DNA from: Pseudomonadota bacterium
Lineage (GTDB): Bacteria > Pseudomonadota > Alphaproteobacteria > UBA8366 > GCA-2717185
Reading direction: 5' to 3'
Assembly: GCA_027619655.1 (NCBI GenBank)
Contig: JAQCHR010000297.1
Coordinates: 1-5,391 of the forward strand
DNA length: 5,391 bases
The notes below the pieces were generated by a model that was not told where the DNA came from, did not search any database, and saw only the letters and a program-made list of their open reading frames with translations. A program made the position numbers and the translations under genes. The first letter of the stretch is position 1; every line of letters starts with the position of its first letter. Positions 1 to 5,391 of this stretch are shown in pieces.

Positions 1-62
1 TCTTGAATCAGAAAATCAGCCCAGAGGGAATCCCCCGAATCAAATAAATGTCATCACGCTCT
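1..62. other. Low-GC non-coding left edge with clustered GAATC sites
   Basis: This stretch is visibly richer in A+T than the genes beside it, and I see no convincing coding sequence in it. Three GAATC words (5-9, 28-32, 37-41) occur within 37 bases; each is a GANTC site, the target of the CcrM-type methylase in alphaproteobacteria. It ends in ATCACGCTCT (53-62), which resembles the end of short palindromic intergenic elements I associate with alphaproteobacterial genomes. The matching AGAGCGTGAT arm is not in the window. It could be part of an intergenic repeat or the edge of an insertion element, but neither can be shown from this fragment. Confidence 0.2.
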
Positions 63-94
63 AAGGACCAGGCCCGCGCGCAGTGCCAGTCCTT
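63..94. other. Imperfect hairpin, AAGGAC...GTCCTT
   Basis: The arms AAGGAC (63-68) and GTCCTT (89-94) are exactly complementary. A second short stem, GGC (71-73) with GCC (85-87), can stack inside across small bulges. The loop is GC-rich. It lies in the non-coding stretch downstream of the glyoxalase gene. No T-run follows on either strand, so it is not a standard intrinsic terminator. It may be part of a repeat or chance pairing in GC-rich DNA. Confidence 0.2.
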
Positions 95-150
95 GAAACG
101 CAACGGGATCGATTGCTGGGCCCGCCTCCGGGCGGCAGACATGGGCACCC

Positions 151-174
151 CCGTGGCGGCGGCTCCCGCCACGG
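151..174 (-). terminator. Terminator-like perfect hairpin after the glyoxalase gene
   Basis: CCGTGGCGG (151-159) and CCGCCACGG (166-174) form a perfect 9-bp GC-rich stem around a 6-base loop. Read on the minus strand, it begins 27 bases after the glyoxalase stop codon (202-204), where a terminator for the leftward CoA-transferase/glyoxalase unit would be expected. The bases that follow on the minus strand (GGGTGCCC) are not T-rich. It would therefore be a U-tract-less terminator or a 3'-end-protecting stem, not a canonical intrinsic terminator. Confidence 0.4.
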
Positions 175-201
175 ATTCGCGCATCGTCCAGCGCTGAGCA
201 A

Positions 202-645
202 TTACCAGGTGCCGGTATTTTCCATCGACGCCCAGGGTTCCTGCTTCGGCAGCGGGTCGCCCGCCTGCAGCAGTTCCAGCGAAATTCCGTCGGGCGAACG
301 AACGAAGGCCATGTAGCCGTCGCGCGGCGGACGGTTGATGGTCACGCCGGCATCCTTCAGCTTCTGGCATGTTTCGTAGACATTATCGACCTGGAAGGCG
401 AGATGCCCGAAGCTGCGGCTGCCAGGGGAGAATTCTTCTTTATCCCAGTTATAGGTGATTTCCAGCAACGGCGCCTTGACCGATTCGGCCGCGGATTTGT
501 CTTCCGGGGCGGCGAGGAAGATATTGGTGTAGCGGCCCGCTTCGCTGTCGCGGCGGCGGACTTCCACCATGCCCAGCTTCTTGCAGTAAAAATCCAGCGT
601 CTCGTCCAGATTCGACGACCGCACCATGGTGTGAAGATAACGCAT
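202..645 (-). CDS. GloA-like lactoylglutathione lyase (glyoxalase I), VOC family
   Basis: This 147-residue protein closely follows the pattern of bacterial glyoxalase I, the metal-dependent cytoplasmic enzyme that isomerises the glutathione-methylglyoxal hemithioacetal to S-lactoylglutathione. The N-terminus MRYLHTMVR, the DFYCKKLGM stretch (18-26), LLEITYNW (60-67), GHLAFQVD (80-87) and SPDGISLELL (117-126) match the two beta-alpha-beta-beta-beta modules of the fold. H5, E62, H81 and E124 fall where E. coli GloA has its four metal ligands (H5, E56, H74, E122), so the metal site looks intact. The segment between the second module's helix and SPDG is a few residues shorter than in E. coli, and the tail ends in EPWASMENTGTW, a form I associate with alphaproteobacterial members. 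The ATG is supported by GGGAG six bases upstream. The gene follows the CoA-transferase on the same strand after 95 bp. Substrate specificity within the VOC superfamily is inferred, not proven. Confidence 0.88.
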   Translation of the reverse strand: MRYLHTMVRSSNLDETLDFYCKKLGMVEVRRRDSEAGRYTNIFLAAPEDKSAAESVKAPLLEITYNWDKEEFSPGSRSFGHLAFQVDNVYETCQKLKDAGVTINRPPRDGYMAFVRSPDGISLELLQAGDPLPKQEPWASMENTGTW

Positions 646-740
646 GAAAGGCTCCCGTCCGTTCAGTAGTTCCTGTGATCTGCCGGAGTCATAACATTTG
701 TGCGCCCGGTCGCAAACGCCGGTATTTCGCCGATTGCCGT
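646..740 (-). other. Spacer between CoA-transferase and glyoxalase genes
   Basis: This 95-bp gap separates two genes on the same strand. On the minus strand it carries the glyoxalase ribosome binding site (GGGAG, complement of 652-656, six bases before the ATG). A GANTC site lies at 686-690. A TGTTAT hexamer resembles a -10 box, but the nearest -35-like TTGCGA stands only 13 bases away, too close for a standard sigma-70 promoter. I see no strong terminator. Read-through from the CoA-transferase gene is possible, but the glyoxalase may also have its own promoter. Confidence 0.4.
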
Positions 741-1949
741 TTATCCGCCATCGCGGACGCCGATCACGCCCTCGGCCACATAGCCCTCGATTTCCCCGGG
801 TGTGAAACCGAACGCCGCCAGAATATCCCGCGAATGCTCTCCGATTTCCGGCGGCGGCAGGCGGACAGTCTTGCCCTCCTCGAAGGCATCCATCCGCAGC
901 GGGTTGGACAGCAACCGGATGGGGCCAAGCGTGGCGTGCGCCACCTCTTCGACCATGCCGCCATGCACGACCTGCGGGTCTGCAAAGACCTGGTCCAGCG
1001 CGTAGATCGGACCGGACGGGATACCCTTTTCGACCAGCCGGCGGGTCCAGGCGATCGCGGTATCGGTGCGGAATCGTTCGTTCAGCAATTCCCGCAACGC
1101 GTCCCGGTTGGCCAGGCGCTTTGTGTTATCGGCAAATTCCGGCACCGTCGTCAGGGATTCGAGCCCCAGCACCCCGCAGAGGGCGAGCCACATGTCCTGC
1201 GTCGCGGCGGCGACATTGAGCCCCGCATCACGCGCTTCGAAGGTGCCGTAGGGATAGATCACCATGTGGTCGTTGCCCGTGCGGCCCGGAACCTCGCCGA
1301 CCGACAGGAAGCGCTGCGCCTGCATCGACAGCAGCCCGACCGTCGATGACAGCAGCGAATTCTCGACCCGCTGCCCGACGCCGGTGACGTGCCGCTGTGC
1401 CACCGCGGCGAGAATGCCCATCGCCGACCACATGCCCGATGTGATATCGGCGACGGGAATGCCGATCCGTGTCGGGTCGCCGTCGGGATAGCCGGTCAAC
1501 CCCATCAGCCCGGACATGCCCTGGGCAATCTGGTCGAACCCGGGCCAGTCGCCATAGGGCCCGTCGCGGCCGAAGCCGGTAATGCTGGCATAGATCAGCC
1601 GCGGATTCTCCCGACGCAGATCGTCGTAGCCGAGGCCCAGTTCGTCCGCCCGGCCCGGCTTGAAATTTTCCACCACGATATCGACATCGCGCGCGATCCG
1701 GCGCAGCAGCGCCAGCCCCTTCGGGTCGCGGAAATTGACGGCGAGGCCGCGCTTGTTGCGGTTGGTCGACAGGTAATAGGTCGAAACACCGCGGTCATGC
1801 GGCGGCCAGACCCGTGTCATGTCGCCCTGCGGCGCGGATTCCACCTTGATCACATCCGCCCCGAAATCGCCGAGGCACATGGTGCAGAACGGCCCGGCCA
1901 GCGCCCGGGTCAGATCAAGCACGCGAATATTCTGGAGCGGAAGGACCAT
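741..1949 (-). CDS. CaiB/BaiF-type (family III) CoA-transferase
   Basis: This 402-residue protein belongs to the family III CoA-transferases, intertwined cytoplasmic dimers that move CoA between carboxylic acids (formyl-CoA:oxalate, carnitine, succinyl-CoA-dependent and related enzymes). The start LQNIRVLDLTRALAGPFCTM (5-24) is the typical nucleotide-binding opening. It is followed by LGDFGADVIKVE (26-37), NRNKRGLAVNFRDPKG (63-78) and VENFKPG (93-99). VADITSG (166-172) holds D168, the position of the catalytic aspartate that forms the acyl/CoA intermediate (D169 in formyl-CoA transferase). The C-terminal signature PPPEIGEHSRDIL (365-377) is intact, and the length is normal. The Gly-rich loop of true formyl-CoA transferases is not evident; the corresponding area reads NVAAATQDMWLALCGVLG (245-262), as in many members of other or unknown specificity. 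The start agrees with family N-termini, although its ribosome binding site is weak (GAAG). The substrate cannot be read from the sequence. It is the first gene of the leftward unit and is divergent from the permease gene. Confidence 0.93.
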   Translation of the reverse strand: MVLPLQNIRVLDLTRALAGPFCTMCLGDFGADVIKVESAPQGDMTRVWPPHDRGVSTYYLSTNRNKRGLAVNFRDPKGLALLRRIARDVDIVVENFKPGRADELGLGYDDLRRENPRLIYASITGFGRDGPYGDWPGFDQIAQGMSGLMGLTGYPDGDPTRIGIPVADITSGMWSAMGILAAVAQRHVTGVGQRVENSLLSSTVGLLSMQAQRFLSVGEVPGRTGNDHMVIYPYGTFEARDAGLNVAAATQDMWLALCGVLGLESLTTVPEFADNTKRLANRDALRELLNERFRTDTAIAWTRRLVEKGIPSGPIYALDQVFADPQVVHGGMVEEVAHATLGPIRLLSNPLRMDAFEEGKTVRLPPPEIGEHSRDILAAFGFTPGEIEGYVAEGVIGVRDGG

Positions 1950-1960
1950 CGGCTTTTTAC

Positions 1961-1974
1961 TTCAATGCGTTGAA
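1961..1974. promoter_or_regulatory. Small dyad TTCAA-N4-TTGAA near the CoA-transferase start
   Basis: TTCAA (1961-1965) and TTGAA (1970-1974) are perfect inverted arms around a 4-base spacer. The dyad lies 11 bases upstream of the CoA-transferase ATG on the minus strand, over its 5' leader and close to its weak ribosome binding site. It could be a small operator or an mRNA hairpin that affects initiation. Five-bp arms are short enough to arise by chance. Confidence 0.25.
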
Positions 1975-2026
1975 TTGCGACCTGGCGAACTGTAACACCT
2001 TCGCGGCACAGCGTGAAATACGCGGC

Positions 2027-2045
2027 ATACAGGGTCATCCTGTAT
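2027..2045. promoter_or_regulatory. Perfect 19-bp operator-like inverted repeat in the divergent intergenic region
   Basis: ATACAGG (2027-2033) and CCTGTAT (2039-2045) are exact reverse complements separated by GTCAT. The 7-bp arms and 19-bp overall size fit the site of a dimeric helix-turn-helix repressor such as a GntR- or TetR-type protein. It lies between the divergent CoA-transferase (start 1949) and permease (start 2118) genes. It overlaps a -10-like TATAAC, so a bound protein would be expected to block rightward transcription. No regulator gene is present in the window, so the cognate protein is unknown. Confidence 0.5.
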
Positions 2046-2048
2046 AAC
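2043..2048 (+). promoter_or_regulatory. Possible -10 box (TATAAC) for the permease/hydroxylase unit
   Basis: TATAAC differs from the sigma-70 -10 consensus only at its last base. It lies about 70 bases before the permease ATG and shares three bases with the right arm of the 19-bp dyad. No good -35 hexamer is present at 16-18 bases upstream (the sequence there is around TACGCGG). If this is the promoter, it is weak or activator-dependent, or uses an alternative sigma factor. Confidence 0.3.
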
Positions 2049-2102
2049 GATGGCACTTGCCGTCGCATGAAGGGGCCGGGGGGCGACATCCGGCGCCGTT
2101 TT

Positions 2103-2108
2103 GGGGAA
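2103..2108 (+). promoter_or_regulatory. Ribosome binding site that decides the permease start
   Basis: GGGGAA lies nine bases before the ATG at 2118. No comparable purine-rich site precedes the upstream in-frame ATGs at 2013 and 2067, so this favours the 261-residue form over longer ones. Confidence 0.6.
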
Positions 2109-2117
2109 CCGTTCCGT

Positions 2118-2903
2118 ATGGTCAATATTCTCGAAGGCCTGATCGGGACCGCCTCCGCGCTCGACCTGGCGCTGTTTGCCGGTGCGGCCCTGCTCGCGGG
2201 ATTTCTGCGCGGGTTCGTCGGATTCGGCGGCGCGCTGGTCGTCATCATGGTGCTGGCCACGATCTTCGGCCCGCGGGATGCCGTGGCGATTGCCGCGCTG
2301 TCCGGCCTGCCATCCATGTTTCAACTGCTGCCGAACGCCGCCCGGTTTTCCGACCGCGCCTTTGTTATTCCGTTCGGGCTGGCCGTTTTCGCCGCAGCGC
2401 CCATCGGCACGCTGGTGCTGGTCGCGGTCGCGCCGGAACTGATGCGGATGACAATTTCGGGCTTCGTGCTGGTCATGGTTGCGATGCTGCACCGGAACTG
2501 GCAGCCGCCGGGCGCGGCCGGCATGGCCGCGGCGCTGGGGACCGGTATCGCCGCCGGGCTGGTGCAGGGTTCCGCGGGGGTCGGCGGGCCGCTCGCGGTC
2601 GCCATCGCCCTGTCCCGCCCCGGCACCGCACAGCAGCAGCGCGCCAATGTCCTCGGCGCGCTGGTGTCGCTGTCGCTGTGTTCGCTGGTCCCGCTCTGGT
2701 ATCACGGGCTGTTCACGCGGCAGGTCGTGGTCGCCTCGCTTCTGCTGGTGCCGCTCTATTCGGGCGCCACATGGTTCGGCGCGCGCTATTTTTCCCGGGG
2801 CGGGCATCGCTATTTTCGCAACGCCGCATTGCTGACGCTGGCCGGGATTGGCATTGTAACGCTGACACTCGCGATACGCGATTACATGGCGGAACAGCCA
2901 TAA
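2118..2903 (+). CDS. TauE/SafE-family membrane permease (anion exporter family)
   Basis: This 261-residue, very hydrophobic protein fits the TauE/SafE (DUF81-type) permeases, inner-membrane proteins of about 250-270 residues linked to transport of sulfite, sulfoacetate and other organic anions. Two related halves are visible. The first carries AGFLRGFVGFGGALVV (27-42) and the second AGLVQGSAGVGGPLAV (146-161), the paired Gly-rich repeats typical of the family. I count roughly seven or eight membrane segments: about 14-34, 38-50, 54-70, 82-104, 110-124, 134-165, 178-195, 203-220 and 236-253, with some doubt on splitting. I chose the ATG at 2118 because GGGGAA lies nine bases upstream and the first hydrophobic segment follows directly. 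The in-frame ATG at 2013 would translate the operator-like dyad and add a polar extension; the ATG at 2067 has no ribosome binding site. The stop is 18 bp before the molybdenum-enzyme gene, which suggests one transcript. The substrate and transport direction are unknown. Confidence 0.9.
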   Translation: MVNILEGLIGTASALDLALFAGAALLAGFLRGFVGFGGALVVIMVLATIFGPRDAVAIAALSGLPSMFQLLPNAARFSDRAFVIPFGLAVFAAAPIGTLVLVAVAPELMRMTISGFVLVMVAMLHRNWQPPGAAGMAAALGTGIAAGLVQGSAGVGGPLAVAIALSRPGTAQQQRANVLGALVSLSLCSLVPLWYHGLFTRQVVVASLLLVPLYSGATWFGARYFSRGGHRYFRNAALLTLAGIGIVTLTLAIRDYMAEQP

Positions 2904-2921
2904 CGGGAAACGGGACGGCGC

Positions 2922-5276
2922 ATGCCCTTCGACGAACAGATTATCCGCCATATCGGCAAACCGCTGCGCCGGACGGAGGACCAGCGCCTCCTGACCGGCA
3001 AGGGCCGGTTTACCGACGATTTCAACCTGCCGGGCCAGACCTGGGCCGCGATGGTGCGCGCGCCGCACCCGCATGCGCGGATCCTGCACATTGATGGCAG
3101 CCGCGCCCGCGCGATGCCCGGCGTGCTCGGTATCTTCACCGGCCAGGACTGCGCCGATGACGGTCTCGGCCCGATCCCGCACAACCCGCTGCCGAAGACC
3201 CGCTACGACCTGAAACTCTCCGCGCCGGACGGCGGCACGGTGTTCGAGGGGCCGCATGTCCTGCTGCCCGCCGACAAGGCCCGCCATGTCGGCGAAGCCG
3301 TGGCGATGGTGGTGGCCGAAACGAAGGCGCAGGCGCTGGACGCCGCCGAAGCGGTCGATATCACCTATGAGGTGCTGCCCTTCGTCGCCCATTCGGAAGC
3401 GGCCATCAAACCGGGCGCGCCCGCGGTGTGGGACGGCATCGCGGATAATACATTCATCGATACATCATTCGGCGACGAAACCGCGACTGACGCGGCCTTC
3501 GCTGCCGCCGACCATGTCATCGAGAAGCGCTATCATATCGGCCGGGTCACGGCGGTAACGATGGAGCCGCGCGCCGCGCTGGGCCATTTCGATGCGGATA
3601 GCGGCCGCTACACGCTGTATGCCGGCAGTGGCGGCGCGGTGCGGCAAAAGCACGAATTGTCGTCGGTGCTGGGAATCGACCCCGAAAACCTGCGCGTGCT
3701 GTCGCACGATGTCGGCGGCAATTTCGGCGCGCGCAACCGGGTCTATGTCGAATTCGGGCTGGTGCTGTGGGCGTCGGAAAAGCTGCGTCGCCCGGTGAAA
3801 TACACCGCGACGCGGTCCGAGGCCCTGCTGACCGACTATCAGGGGCGTGACCTCGTCACCCGCGTTTCGCTAGCGCTCGACCGGTCCGGCCGGTTCCTCG
3901 CCCTGCGCGCCGACAATATCAGCAATGCCGGCGCGCGCTGCGTGTCGCTGTCGCCGCTGGGCAAGGGCTCCGCGCTGGTCACCGGAGCCTACCACATTCC
4001 CGTCGCGACGATGCGCGCCCGCGCCGTCTTCACCAATACGATGCCGACCCAGGCCTATCGCAGTTCGGGACGGCCCGAGGTGACTTTCGCCATCGAACGA
4101 TTGATCGACGCCGCCACCGACCGGTTCGGGTTCGACAGGGTGGCACTGCGCCGCCGCAACCTCGTCACCCCCGGCCAGATGCCCTACGCCAACCCGGTCG
4201 GCGCGGTCTATGACAGCGGCGAATACGAATCCGGCATGGACCGCGCCATGGCGATGGCCGACTGGAACGGCTTTCCCGCCCGCAAGACGGCGGCGGCATC
4301 GCGTGGTCGCCTGGCGGGAATCGGTCTCGCCAATTACGTCGAATCCTCCATCGGCGCACCGCGCGAACGAGCGGAAATAGAGGTCGGCACCGACGGTCGG
4401 GTCCGCGTCGTCATCGGCACCCAGCCCAGCGGCCAGGGCCACGAGACCAGCTTCGCCCAGGTGGTGGCAGATCTGCTCGCCGTGCCGGTCGAATCGGTCG
4501 ATATCGTGCTGGGCGATACCGATATCGTGCGGCTCGGCGGCGGCTCCCATTCCGGCCGCTCCATGCGCCACGCCGCGACGGTCTTCGCGCTGGCCGCGCA
4601 GGATTTGATCGAGCGTGGCAGGCGGATCGTCGCCGTGCTGTTGCAGACCGCTCCCGAAGCGGTGCATTTCGCGGAAGGCCGGTTCCGCGTCCCCGGCGCG
4701 CAACGCAGCTTCGATTTCCCGGAACTCGCCGATGCCGCGGCCGGCGCCGAACTGCCGGAGGACCTTGCCGGCGGACTCGCCGTGGCGCGCGACAACGAGA
4801 TGCACGACCCGGTCTTCCCCAATGGCTGCCATGTCTGCGAGGTCGAGGTCGATCCGGAGACGGGCGCGATCGAGATCACCCGCTACGCGGCGGTTGACGA
4901 TGTGGGGCGCTGCATCAACCCCCTGATCGTCCACGGCCAGACCCATGGCGGCATCGCCCAGGGTGTCGGCCAGGCGATGTGGGAGCAATGCGTGATCGAC
5001 CCGCAATCCGGCCAGCCGGTCTGCGGTTCGCTGATGGACTACGCCATGCCCCGCGCCGACCGGTTCCCGGCGATGAAGACGGACATCGCCGAAGTCCTGT
5101 CGCCGACCAACCCGCTCGGCATCAAGGCCGGTGGCGAAGGCGGCACGACCCCGGCCCTCGCGGTGATCGTCAGCGCCGTGGCCGACGCGCTGCGCGACTA
5201 CGGCGTGGCGGATATCGAAATGCCACTGACGCCGCAGAAGGTCTGGCAGGCGATCCGGGAGCATGGGAAAAGTTGA
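2922..5276 (+). CDS. Xanthine dehydrogenase/CO dehydrogenase-family molybdopterin-binding large subunit
   Basis: This 784-residue protein is a complete molybdenum cofactor-binding subunit of the molybdenum hydroxylase family, whose members insert water-derived oxygen into aldehydes, purines, N-heterocycles or similar substrates in the cytoplasm. An alpha/beta hammerhead domain (about 20-150; IGKPLRRTEDQRLLTGKGRF at its start) is followed by two cofactor-binding domains (about 160-410 and 425-770). Recognisable motifs are TMEPRAALG (213-221), GGNFGARN (265-272), AYRSSGR (378-384), the pterin-binding QPSGQGHETSFAQ (501-513), GGSHSGRSMRHA (540-551) and GIKAGGEGG (733-741), with E739 at the catalytic glutamate position. 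True form I CO dehydrogenase has AYRCSFR in the loop, so the missing cysteine argues against CO oxidation; the loop also differs from the common AYRGAGR. There is no signal peptide. GGGA six bases before the ATG supports the start, 18 bp after the permease. The usual [2Fe-2S] and FAD subunit genes are absent from the window. The substrate is unknown. Confidence 0.94.
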   Translation: MPFDEQIIRHIGKPLRRTEDQRLLTGKGRFTDDFNLPGQTWAAMVRAPHPHARILHIDGSRARAMPGVLGIFTGQDCADDGLGPIPHNPLPKTRYDLKLSAPDGGTVFEGPHVLLPADKARHVGEAVAMVVAETKAQALDAAEAVDITYEVLPFVAHSEAAIKPGAPAVWDGIADNTFIDTSFGDETATDAAFAAADHVIEKRYHIGRVTAVTMEPRAALGHFDADSGRYTLYAGSGGAVRQKHELSSVLGIDPENLRVLSHDVGGNFGARNRVYVEFGLVLWASEKLRRPVKYTATRSEALLTDYQGRDLVTRVSLALDRSGRFLALRADNISNAGARCVSLSPLGKGSALVTGAYHIPVATMRARAVFTNTMPTQAYRSSGRPEVTFAIERLIDAATDRFGFDRVALRRRNLVTPGQMPYANPVGAVYDSGEYESGMDRAMAMADWNGFPARKTAAASRGRLAGIGLANYVESSIGAPRERAEIEVGTDGRVRVVIGTQPSGQGHETSFAQVVADLLAVPVESVDIVLGDTDIVRLGGGSHSGRSMRHAATVFALAAQDLIERGRRIVAVLLQTAPEAVHFAEGRFRVPGAQRSFDFPELADAAAGAELPEDLAGGLAVARDNEMHDPVFPNGCHVCEVEVDPETGAIEITRYAAVDDVGRCINPLIVHGQTHGGIAQGVGQAMWEQCVIDPQSGQPVCGSLMDYAMPRADRFPAMKTDIAEVLSPTNPLGIKAGGEGGTTPALAVIVSAVADALRDYGVADIEMPLTPQKVWQAIREHGKS

Positions 5277-5391
5277 GACAACGCCTGTGGTGTGAAGCCC
5301 AGCGAAAAGTCACCAAACCCAGATGTCATGTCCGGACTTGATCCACTGCTGTCCGGTTTAATTTTGTGGACTGGTGGCACAGTGTTGATTC
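5277..5391. other. Non-coding right edge, possibly the margin of a repeat or mobile element
   Basis: No gene continues past the molybdenum-enzyme stop codon. The sequence becomes less GC-rich, with TTTAATTTTG around 5357-5366. Short complementary words recur: TCCAC (5342-5346) with GTGGA (5366-5370), and CACTG (5344-5348) with CAGTG (5380-5384). A GANTC site closes the window at 5387-5391. I see no strong intrinsic terminator. The segment resembles an insertion-sequence or intergenic-repeat edge, but no transposase frame or complete terminal repeat can be shown. Confidence 0.25.
5324..5344. repeat. Fragment resembling an alphaproteobacterial intergenic repeat
   Basis: The stretch reads TGTCATGTCCGGACTTGATC plus one C and contains the perfect 8-bp palindrome GTCCGGAC (5330-5337). 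It closely resembles the GTCATGCCCGGACTTGATCC-type sequence that I recall as a frequent intergenic repeat in alphaproteobacterial genomes. Only one copy is visible here, so the repeat assignment rests on recollection of the pattern and not on copies inside the window. Confidence 0.4.

Noticed and set aside
8..370. A 120-codon minus-strand open frame overlapping the glyoxalase 3' end and the left edge
   Set aside because: It overlaps the glyoxalase gene in another frame, has an Arg- and Ala-rich composition and spans the hairpins of the non-coding stretch.
675..1349. A 224-codon plus-strand open frame opposite the CoA-transferase gene
   Set aside because: It is an antisense shadow of a gene with intact catalytic and C-terminal motifs; its own product shows no domain.
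1985..2004. Inverted repeat GCGAA-N10-TTCGC upstream of the 19-bp dyad
   Set aside because: The arms are only 5 bp with a 10-base spacer and no extension, within chance expectation for this composition.
2027..2045. LexA (SOS) box at the intergenic dyad
   Set aside because: A LexA-type site has CTGT on the left and ACAG on the right; here the order is the reverse (ACAG...CTGT).
2057..3094. A 345-codon plus-strand open frame overlapping the permease gene and the molybdenum-enzyme start
   Set aside because: It is an Arg- and Ala-rich product in another frame of a membrane protein gene, with no family signature.
1962..3392. A 476-codon open frame on the minus strand opposite the permease and the start of the molybdenum-enzyme gene
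   Set aside because: Its product is rich in Arg, His, Gly and Gln with no recognisable domain. It lies opposite two clearly real genes and is a by-product of GC-rich codon use.
3870..5264. A 464-codon minus-strand open frame opposite the molybdenum-enzyme gene
   Set aside because: It is low-complexity, rich in Asp, Arg, His and Gly, matches no family I know and lies wholly opposite a well-supported gene.
2922..5276. Naming the molybdenum subunit coxL (aerobic CO dehydrogenase)
   Set aside because: The form I loop AYRCSFR is absent (here AYRSSGR, no cysteine) and no coxM or coxS gene is adjacent.
5198..5380. A 60-codon minus-strand open frame beginning with GTG near the right edge
   Set aside because: It crosses the repeat-like segment and runs into the antisense of the molybdenum-enzyme gene; no domain or ribosome binding site is evident.
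1..5391. CRISPR array, tRNA or rRNA gene, toxin-antitoxin or phage-defence system
   Set aside because: I saw no regularly spaced repeats, no RNA gene signatures and no defence-type domains; four metabolic or transport genes fill nearly the whole window.

Overview
The window is GC-rich, roughly two thirds G+C in the genes, and looks like a chromosomal metabolic region of an alphaproteobacterium, perhaps Rhodospirillales-like. That placement rests on codon use, on the alphaproteobacterial-looking glyoxalase, CoA-transferase and molybdenum-hydroxylase proteins, and on a GTCATGxCCGGACTTGATCC-type intergenic repeat near the right end. No database search was possible, so the taxonomy is inference.

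Layout: four complete protein genes form two divergent pairs. On the minus strand, leftward from position 1949, lie a CaiB/BaiF-type (family III) CoA-transferase (741-1949) and, 95 bp further on, a GloA-like glyoxalase I/VOC protein (202-645). On the plus strand, rightward from position 2118, lie a TauE/SafE-family membrane permease (2118-2903) and, 18 bp further on, a molybdopterin-binding large subunit of the xanthine dehydrogenase/CO dehydrogenase family (2922-5276). The 168 bp between the two pairs contains a perfect 19-bp dyad (2027-2045) that overlaps a -10-like hexamer and is the best regulatory candidate. A smaller dyad lies close to the CoA-transferase start. The two ends (1-201 and 5277-5391) hold no convincing gene. 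They are less GC-rich than the genes in places and carry short palindromes and repeat-like sequence.

How the genes may work together (inference): the molybdenum enzyme would hydroxylate a heteroaromatic, aldehyde or similar substrate, the permease would move an organic or sulfur-containing anion, and the CoA-transferase would activate a carboxylic acid as its CoA thioester. This would fit a small catabolic locus. The glyoxalase may be an ordinary detoxification gene that simply lies nearby. The [2Fe-2S] and FAD subunits that usually accompany the molybdenum subunit are absent from the window. I see no clearly new biological system. The points most worth checking are the orphan molybdenum subunit paired with a TauE/SafE permease, its AYRSSGR active-site loop, and the intergenic operator-like dyad.
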